Positions 58,719-64,000 of a stretch of 64,000 bases of DNA are shown here, piece after piece. The stretch lies in contig NZ_OU912926.1 in the NCBI RefSeq assembly GCF_918378365.1, positions 1,922,001 to 1,986,000 on the forward strand, in the 5' to 3' direction. The notes below the pieces were generated by a model. It was not told the DNA's origin. It did no database searches and worked only from the letters and a program-made list of their open reading frames with translations. Position 1 is the first letter of the stretch; each line of letters opens with the position of its first letter. The translations under genes were made by a program, and so were the position numbers. This DNA is from Candidatus Nitrotoga arctica. Its GTDB lineage: Bacteria; Pseudomonadota; Gammaproteobacteria; Burkholderiales; Gallionellaceae.

Positions 58719-61700
58719 TTAGCGCCTCGTGCTCCACACTGGCTCTGTAAGAGTACCTGATAATACCAGCGGCACGCTGCCCAAGTCAGCGCGTATTTTC
58801 AGTTCGACATTCATCCGTCCTGATAATTGCTTGTTCGCTGCAACATCAACATAGCCATTTGCGCTCATTACACCGGCTGAAATTTTGATCTGACGCAGAT
58901 GCTGTTTGTTGTTATCTACCTGTAGCACGCCACTCAATTCGTCAAAATGTGTGCGACCGGTGGACGCACCCTTACGGGTAGGCATGCGTGAAGTTTCTAC
59001 CATATCAATGGTATTGATAAGCCCCTTCTTTACCAAGAATTTTCCATCCAGATGCGGGGCTTTAGCTAGTAAGGGAAGTTTCTCCCCACGCAGAATAAAA
59101 TTAGCGTCACCGTCCATTTCACCAGCAATGCCGAATTTTGGCAACGCATCATGCAGTTTCATAGCCTTTATATTCACAAGCCCCTGCATTTGCCAGCCCT
59201 TCAACCAAGTCAGATGCGCACTGCCTGTCAGCATGCCGCCATACAAACGCCCGTCTATTTCATGGAACTTGATTTCGCCTACGCCCAATTCACCTTTTAC
59301 GGTCAGCTCGTTGAACAAAATGTCCGGTAACAACGGCACGTAACCTTTCTTGATAGCTAATGCGATTTGCCACCGAGCCTGCTGCAGCTGTAGCTCCATG
59401 CTAAGCTTGCCATCCACGCTCTTCAATACTGCCTTGGCGAAGTGTCCCTGCTCGTCAAAATTTACCACACCATTTACAGGCGGCAAATTAAGTTCATCGT
59501 CGCTGAGACGCGCACGCTGCAACACCATGCGCGCTACTGGATAATGGATATCCCCACCTGCGGTCTGTAGCCACATCAACGTTTTATCAAAAGTCTCAAC
59601 ACTAAGTATAAGATCACTAATTTCCAGACTGCGAATCGCTTTAATCTCGTTTAATAGTGCAAAAAAATCGAAGTTCAGTACAACACTGCTCGCTTTTAAC
59701 TCTTGGCTACCACCTATGGATACATCCTCCAACTCCAGTTTCGGCTGGGGAAGCAATGTCGCGCGTAAATAACCGATATGTACAGGTTGCTGCAATTGAG
59801 CGGACAATTTCTGTTCAATTTGCGTGATATAGCCCTGCATCGGCCAAATATAAGGTAGCAAAGCGGCCAGTAGAAATAGCAGCACAATCAAGCAAGCCGC
59901 TATCTTGCCCCACGGCAAAGGCATGCTATGTGTTATGGCGACACGCTGAACAGCCTTCATTTCCGGCATTTGAACGGCCTGTGCCTTAACGGATGCTTCC
60001 ATTTTTGCTTTGGCCACACTCTGCACTGCTTCTTGTTCAGCTCTAATTTTTGCCGCGTCCTGCTCAGCCTTGTTGATGCGCACCCTAGCTTCGTCACGGG
60101 CCTTCGCTTCCGCTTTTTCTTTGTTCAACGTAGCTAAATGTTCCGCCTTGACTCTTATGGCTTCCTGCTCTTCTTTAATGCGTGTTACTTCAGCTTCGGC
60201 ACGCACCTTAGCGTCCATTTCCACTTTTGCTTTGGCCTGTGCAGCCTCCTGTTTCATTATGATTCTTGTCGCTTCCTGCTCTCCCTTAAGGCGGGCAGTT
60301 TCGGCTTCAGCACGGGCCTTGGCTTTCGCTTCCACTTGTGATTTGGCTTGCTCGGCTTCCAGCTCAGATCTGACTTTTGACATTTCCTGCTCTGCCTTGA
60401 GTCGCACAACTTCAGCTTTCTCTTTTGCCTGGGCTGCCTCTTGCTCAGCTCTGATTCTTGCCGCTTCCTGCTCTCCCTTAAGGCGTGCTGTTTCAGTTTC
60501 AACACGAGCCTTGGCTTTCGCTTCCACTTGTGATTTAGCTTGTTCGGCTTCCAGCTCAGATCTGACTTGTAACGTTTCCTGCTCTGCCTTCAATCGAGCC
60601 GTTTCAGCGTCGGCACGAGCATTGACTGCAGCTTCCATTTCCACTTTTGCTTTAGCCTGCTCAGCTTCCTGTTCCGCTCTAACTTTTACGGCATCTTTCT
60701 CTGCCTTAAGGTACATAGCTTCAACTACTGCACGCGCCTTAGCTTCTGCTTCCACTTTTGCCTGAGTAGCTCCCTGTTCCGCTTTGATTTGTGCAGCGTC
60801 TTGTTCTGCCTTAAGGCGAACCCTTGCAGCTTCCACTTTTGCCTTAGCCAATGCAGCTTCCTGTTCCACTCTGGTTTTTTCCGCTTCTTGCTCTGCCTTG
60901 AAGCGCACAGCTTCCGCTTCAGATCGAACCTTAACTAATACTTCCGCTTCCTCTTTTGCCTTGACCAACGCACCTTCCAATTCCGCTCTAATTTTTTCCG
61001 TTTCTTGTTCTACCTTAAAGCGAGTGGTTTCAGCTTCCGCTTTTGCCCTAACCAATGCAGCTTCCTGTTCCACCTTGGCTTTTACTGCTTCTTGCTCTAC
61101 CTTGAAGCGGAATATTTCAGCTTCAGCATACGCCTTGGCTTCTGCATTCGCTTTTGCCTTGGCCTGCGCAGCTTCCACTTCGACTCGAGCTTTGACTAAA
61201 GCTTCCGCTTCCTTTTTTGCTTTGGCCAGCGCACCTTCCAATTCCGCTCTAATTTTTTCCGTTTCTTGCTCTACCTTAAAGCGAGTCGTTTCAGCTTCCG
61301 TTTTTACCTTAGCTAATTCAGCTTCCTGTTCCACTCTGGTTTTTTCCGCTTCTTGCTCTGCCTTGAGACGTACAGCTTCAGCTTTCTCTTGTGCGTGTTC
61401 AGCCTCTTGTTCAACTCTGATTCTTGCCGCCTCCTGCTCTGCCTCGTCCTCTTCCGCCGCCAATGCATCCGCAACCGATACACGCATAACACTGATAGGA
61501 AACTGCCTCTCTCCCAAATCTCCAAACTTGGGGGAAGGTATGATATTTTTTGGAGTAGGCATCCGGGGGATAGCCATCTTAACAACGCTACTTATCTTAT
61601 CTTTATCTTGAATGAAGCCGCCATCCGTCAACTCCTGGAGCATATCGCCAAGCGCTTCACGTAAACTGGGCGCAGCCCGTTTCATCAACTCTTTCACCGT

Positions 61701-61817
61701 GGACTTATTATCAATCAAACCTAAGGCACGCTTAATATCGCTGGATAAATGATTAGTTATCCTTTTACTTTCGTCCTCACCTTTACTGGTTTTTATAAAT
61801 ATAATTTTTATATCCAT
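58719..61817 (-). CDS. Coiled-coil membrane protein with AsmA-like C-terminal domain
   Basis: About 1032 residues in four parts. Residues 1-100: a globular region with LGLIDNKSTVKELMKRAAPSLREALGDMLQELTDGGFI, like an N-terminal domain in several betaproteobacterial proteins. Residues about 120-620: an Ala/Glu/Lys coiled coil with repeating AEQEAxxAKxKAEAE units. Residues about 636-657: a membrane helix (AACLIVLLFLLAALLPYIWP). The remainder is AsmA/DUF3971-like, with HIGYLRATLLPQPKLELEDVSIGG. AsmA proteins span the periplasm and affect lipid transport to the outer membrane. ATG 61817 (MDIKIIF) is preferred to 61832. The order cytoplasmic coil, helix, periplasmic AsmA region is unusual. Function unknown. 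Confidence 0.75.
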   Translation of the reverse strand: MDIKIIFIKTSKGEDESKRITNHLSSDIKRALGLIDNKSTVKELMKRAAPSLREALGDMLQELTDGGFIQDKDKISSVVKMAIPRMPTPKNIIPSPKFGDLGERQFPISVMRVSVADALAAEEDEAEQEAARIRVEQEAEHAQEKAEAVRLKAEQEAEKTRVEQEAELAKVKTEAETTRFKVEQETEKIRAELEGALAKAKKEAEALVKARVEVEAAQAKAKANAEAKAYAEAEIFRFKVEQEAVKAKVEQEAALVRAKAEAETTRFKVEQETEKIRAELEGALVKAKEEAEVLVKVRSEAEAVRFKAEQEAEKTRVEQEAALAKAKVEAARVRLKAEQDAAQIKAEQGATQAKVEAEAKARAVVEAMYLKAEKDAVKVRAEQEAEQAKAKVEMEAAVNARADAETARLKAEQETLQVRSELEAEQAKSQVEAKAKARVETETARLKGEQEAARIRAEQEAAQAKEKAEVVRLKAEQEMSKVRSELEAEQAKSQVEAKAKARAEAETARLKGEQEATRIIMKQEAAQAKAKVEMDAKVRAEAEVTRIKEEQEAIRVKAEHLATLNKEKAEAKARDEARVRINKAEQDAAKIRAEQEAVQSVAKAKMEASVKAQAVQMPEMKAVQRVAITHSMPLPWGKIAACLIVLLFLLAALLPYIWPMQGYITQIEQKLSAQLQQPVHIGYLRATLLPQPKLELEDVSIGGSQELKASSVVLNFDFFALLNEIKAIRSLEISDLILSVETFDKTLMWLQTAGGDIHYPVARMVLQRARLSDDELNLPPVNGVVNFDEQGHFAKAVLKSVDGKLSMELQLQQARWQIALAIKKGYVPLLPDILFNELTVKGELGVGEIKFHEIDGRLYGGMLTGSAHLTWLKGWQMQGLVNIKAMKLHDALPKFGIAGEMDGDANFILRGEKLPLLAKAPHLDGKFLVKKGLINTIDMVETSRMPTRKGASTGRTHFDELSGVLQVDNNKQHLRQIKISAGVMSANGYVDVAANKQLSGRMNVELKIRADLGSVPLVLSGTLTEPVWSTRR

Positions 61818-61941
61818 GCCGACCCGTTGCACCTGAGTTATCTAAATTTTCGTTACTTAACTTCCACAACAACTAACCACATAAAAACATCTGTCTATTG
61901 ACTGAAAAGCTCGCAGCCAGTAGTATAGCGGCCTTGTCAAT

Positions 61942-62017
61942 TCCCTGATAGCTCAGTTGGTAGAGCGACGGACTGTTAATCCGCAGGTCCCTGGTTCGAG
62001 TCCAGGTCGGGGAGCCA
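61942..62017 (+). tRNA. tRNA-Asn (anticodon GTT)
   Basis: A 76-base tRNA with encoded CCA. Acceptor TCCCTGA pairs with TCGGGGA (one G-T pair); D arm GCTCAGTTGGTAGAGC; anticodon stem CGGAC/ATCCG with loop containing GTT; T arm CCTGGTTCGAGTCCAGG. A Rho-independent terminator follows at 62025. The 3' part is duplicated at 63019-63062. Confidence 0.97.
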
Positions 62018-62220
62018 AATATAGAGCCTTGCTGCGATGCAGGGCTTTTTTATTAGCTAAATCATTAACCTGTGTGCGTGCAGCAGCTTAGAATTTTCCA
62101 GCCATCTTTCAATTACATTTTTGATATCTTGTTGGATATTCATTTTGACTTTCGCCTTGAAGATCACATCAATCAATTAGCTTGATTACTTTATCGGCAT
62201 CATTAATTTTTAATTGAAGA
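61973..62220 (+). repeat. Direct repeat, copy A (from the tRNA-Asn anticodon loop on)
   Basis: Begins CTGTTAATCCGCAGG in the tRNA and runs through the terminator into downstream DNA. It matches copy B at 63019-63318 with substitutions and small indels; the first 100 bases are best conserved. Confidence 0.75.
62025..62051 (+). terminator. Rho-independent terminator of tRNA-Asn
   Basis: Eight-base stem AGCCTTGC / GCAGGGCT (one T-G pair), six-base loop, followed by six T. A near copy lies in the second repeat at about 63071-63097. Confidence 0.9.
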
Positions 62221-62467
62221 TGTGAATTAGCTAAGCCCACCAAGTCAAAGCAGGTATAGCAAAGAACTTAGACCGTATGTTTTGAATGTTTCCTAAATAA
62301 CTTGACGCCTTAATAACCAACAGCAATAACTTTGAAATGATAGATGATATAACCGGAATTTATTAAATAGGAGAGCAAGACAGCTATTTGTCTACAGCTC
62401 GGTTGACACTTTTCAAAATTGCATCAACGCCCAAGGCCTACAGCAACTGCCCTTCCAACACATTGTT

Positions 62468-62761
62468 TCATTGCGAAACAGAATTACCCTCTAAGACGCT
62501 AAAAATATCACCAATTCTTTCATCTGGAATACCTTGTGATTCCAAGCATTTATCCATTACTGAAGTTCTTTCATAAGCGCTATAAAACGGGTTTTTTGCT
62601 AGTTGTCCAGTCATAATATTTGCAACCTCGTTTTCGCAGGTTGTTATTATCTTTTTTTCTTCAACGCTTAATGGTGGATTTAGAGTAGGCAGTTGAGGAG
62701 GGAAGGTAGATGTAGCACAGCCACTCAATAAAGCGGTGATGAGGAATGGGTATGATTTCAT
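62468..62761 (-). CDS. Small lipoprotein
   Basis: A 97-residue precursor with a lipobox (LITALLSGC, Cys at residue 15), so it is likely anchored to a membrane via the lipidated Cys. The mature part (about 83 residues) holds two further Cys and ends with DERIGDIFSVLEGNSV. No family recognised. It lies between the two tRNA-Asn repeats, without neighbours. Confidence 0.7.
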   Translation of the reverse strand: MKSYPFLITALLSGCATSTFPPQLPTLNPPLSVEEKKIITTCENEVANIMTGQLAKNPFYSAYERTSVMDKCLESQGIPDERIGDIFSVLEGNSVSQ

Positions 62762-63018
62762 TATTTAGATAGATTAATGGTTATTAATTTCACAACATAA
62801 TTGTTTTTGTTTCACGACTATAACAAAGTACCACTATCTGCTTTCTGAGTGTCTATTCCAATTGTAAAAGTTCCCCGTCAAGCCCATCAAATCTTCATAT
62901 TTCTGATAGTTGACGAACGAACTGTATAGGTTTTAGATCAGACCTAACTCATTTACTAAGCTATTGGCAATTACTATAAGTAACAATTATAAATAAATTA
63001 TTGTTTTTGTTGACTCAT

Positions 63019-63062
63019 CTGTTAATCCGCAGGTCCCTGGTTCGATTCAGGTCGGGGAGCCA
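63019..63062 (+). pseudogene. 3' fragment of a duplicated tRNA-Asn
   Basis: Starts at CTGTTAATCC, equal to the anticodon loop of the intact tRNA, and ends with GGGGAGCCA. The T arm has one base lost and one changed (GGTTCGATTCAGG against GGTTCGAGTCCAGG). The acceptor 5' arm, D arm and half of the anticodon arm are missing. Confidence 0.85.
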
Positions 63063-63247
63063 GATACAGAGCCTTGCAGTGATGCAGGGCTTTTTTATTA
63101 GCTAAATTATTAACCTATACCTGTGAGATGCAGCAGCTAGAATTCTCCAGTCGCCATCCGATTATGAATTGGATATCTTATTGGATATCATTTTGAGTAT
63201 CGTCTTGGATATTCATTTTGAGCAACATGCTTATATACTGCATCAAT

Positions 63248-63289
63248 GATTACCTGGATTACCTGGATTACCTGGATTACCTGGATTAC
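63248..63289 (+). repeat. Tandem repeat GATTACCTG, 4.7 units
   Basis: Four full 9-base units followed by GATTAC. Copy A has only a single GATTAC at the equivalent place, so the array arose after the duplication. Confidence 0.9.
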
Positions 63290-63348
63290 TTTATCGGCAA
63301 ATTTGATTTTTAGTTGAGGGGGCAGTTCAAAGTTCATGAACCACTAAT

Positions 63349-63499
63349 TACAAGTCGTTCAATACATAGCAAAGCCTGATCAAGCAGCAATTGATCCAAA
63401 CTTCCCTGCTATGCTGAAAAGAGAAGATTTGTATGATGCTGCACAGAAAATGTTGAGGGTATTAGTTACCCTGCAATCGTCCTCTGGTTATTACTCTTA
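63349..63499 (+). pseudogene. Gene fragment cut by IS630 copy 2
   Basis: An open frame of about 50 codons with protein-like content (DPNFPAMLKREDLYDAAQKM) runs up to the TA target at 63498-63499, where the IS begins; it then hits a stop just inside the element. ATG 63412 is a possible start but lacks a ribosome site. The rest of the gene lies beyond the window. Not recognised. Confidence 0.4.
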
Positions 63500-64000
63500 T
63501 TGATCCGGCACGAATTATTCATGAAGCCGCGTAGGCGACTTTTGGGTCGCGGAAATAACGGCGCACGCGTTCAGGGTTTTGCTCAAGCATGGTCATGTGA
63601 TCAGTCGCAGCAGCTCTGAGTTTTGCCTTGGTGCGCACTGGCACCTTTGAAGTGATGACGTGTTTGAGATCCGCATTCAGTCTTTCTTCGGGGTTGAGTT
63701 CAGGGCTGTAGCTGGGCAAGTAGAACAACTCGATTTTCTGTGCGTTCTCGGCAGCCCAAGCCTTTACAGGTTTGCTGTGATGAACTCTCAAGTTGTCCAG
63801 TATCAGAAACACCTTGCGGTCTGTATCCTTGATGAGCGCCTCCAGAAATTCAATGAGCTTGTCGGAGTTAAATGCCTCATCAATAATCATCCAGCGCGTT
63901 TTACCCTGATTGGTTACCGTCGCAATCATCGATAGCTTGTGGCGCGTGCCGCCTACTGCGAACGTCACAGGTGTCTTGCCCACCGGCGCATAGCTCCTGC
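63500..64000 (-). mobile_element. IS630 family insertion sequence, copy 2 (partial)
   Basis: Begins TTGATCCGGCACGAATTATTC, the same terminus as copy 1, next to a TA at 63498-63499. It runs off the window. The visible 500 bases match copy 1 apart from a few single-base changes. Confidence 0.92.
63519..64000 (-). CDS. IS630 family transposase, copy 2 (partial)
   Basis: The C-terminal 160 or so residues of the same transposase as at 18253-19293, in frame from the window edge to the stop at 63519-63521. It includes the second and third acidic catalytic regions (FLILDNLRVHHS, SPELNPEERL). One residue change is visible (DHMTMLEQ against DHMIMLEQ). The N-terminal part is outside the window. Confidence 0.95.
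   Translation of the reverse strand, partial: RSYAPVGKTPVTFAVGGTRHKLSMIATVTNQGKTRWMIIDEAFNSDKLIEFLEALIKDTDRKVFLILDNLRVHHSKPVKAWAAENAQKIELFYLPSYSPELNPEERLNADLKHVITSKVPVRTKAKLRAAATDHMTMLEQNPERVRRYFRDPKVAYAAS

Larger units (their letters stand above)
63019..63318 (+). repeat. Direct repeat, copy B
   Basis: Diverged copy of 61973-62220, including the tRNA 3' part and its terminator, and further shared words such as GCAGCAGCT, TTGGATATC and CTTTATCGGCA. Longer than copy A because of the 9-base tandem repeat (63248-63289). Confidence 0.7.

Noticed and set aside
60010..61611. Long open frames antisense to the coiled-coil gene (about 250 and 275 codons)
   Set aside because: They are Ser/Ala/Cys-rich mirror images of the Ala/Glu/Lys repeats; low complexity and no ribosome sites. 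The minus-strand gene explains them.

Overview
The window reads as a chromosomal segment of a Gram-negative betaproteobacterium, most likely of the Nitrosomonadales/Gallionellaceae type. The clues are the gene order tpiA-secG-tRNA-Leu-nuoA-N, the rne/rluC/HAD phosphatase/sppA neighbourhood, a PEP-CTERM protein, outer-membrane porins, and a base composition that looks close to 50% GC in core genes and clearly lower in accessory stretches. The taxonomic placement is inference; no marker gene was compared.

Layout. 1-19.5 kb is mostly accessory and loosely packed: a MetE-like methyltransferase with a coiled-coil partner, a large esterase, an ATP-grasp enzyme, a small cytochrome c, a DUF1345 membrane protein, a PepSY protein, two phosphate-selective-type porins, a SulP anion transporter, a lone PstS and several gene remnants. 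The second porin (15193-16665) has a good Pho box with a -10 element, so porin and PstS probably form a phosphate-starvation pair. 19.5-23.3 kb is a chromate-resistance operon, chrB-chrA-chrB(C-terminal domain)-DUF1259. 24.3-40.7 kb is the conserved core: tpiA, secG, tRNA-Leu(GAG) and a complete 14-gene complex I operon nuoA-N. 40.9-47.3 kb carries a Sel1-repeat protein, ybbP-ybbA divergent from tesA, sppA and a Gph-like phosphatase. 47.4-50.9 kb is an accessory insert (IS5-type element, PEP-CTERM gene, decayed RAYT with REP hairpins) between that phosphatase and rluC. 51-62 kb is core again: rluC, rne, a low-molecular-weight tyrosine phosphatase, uvrB, an aspartate aminotransferase, a long coiled-coil/AsmA-like membrane protein and tRNA-Asn. 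The end holds a partial duplication of the tRNA-Asn region, a small lipoprotein gene and a second IS630 copy running off the window.

Mobile DNA is the most informative feature. IS630 copy 1 (18198-19312) lies inside the signal-peptide region of an EF-hand gene; removing it with one TA target copy restores the frame exactly. An IS5-family element (47688-48882, 1195 bp, CTAA target duplication) has a frameshifted transposase and splits a short secreted ORF. A 98-bp MITE (9046-9143) has matching termini and a CTAG duplication. A broken RAYT is flanked by inverted REP hairpins, with a related hairpin about 34 kb away. I found no CRISPR array, rRNA or prophage, and no clear new defence or biosynthetic system. 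The best candidates for undescribed biology are the two-repeat DUF1259 protein tied to chromate resistance and the coiled-coil/AsmA fusion.
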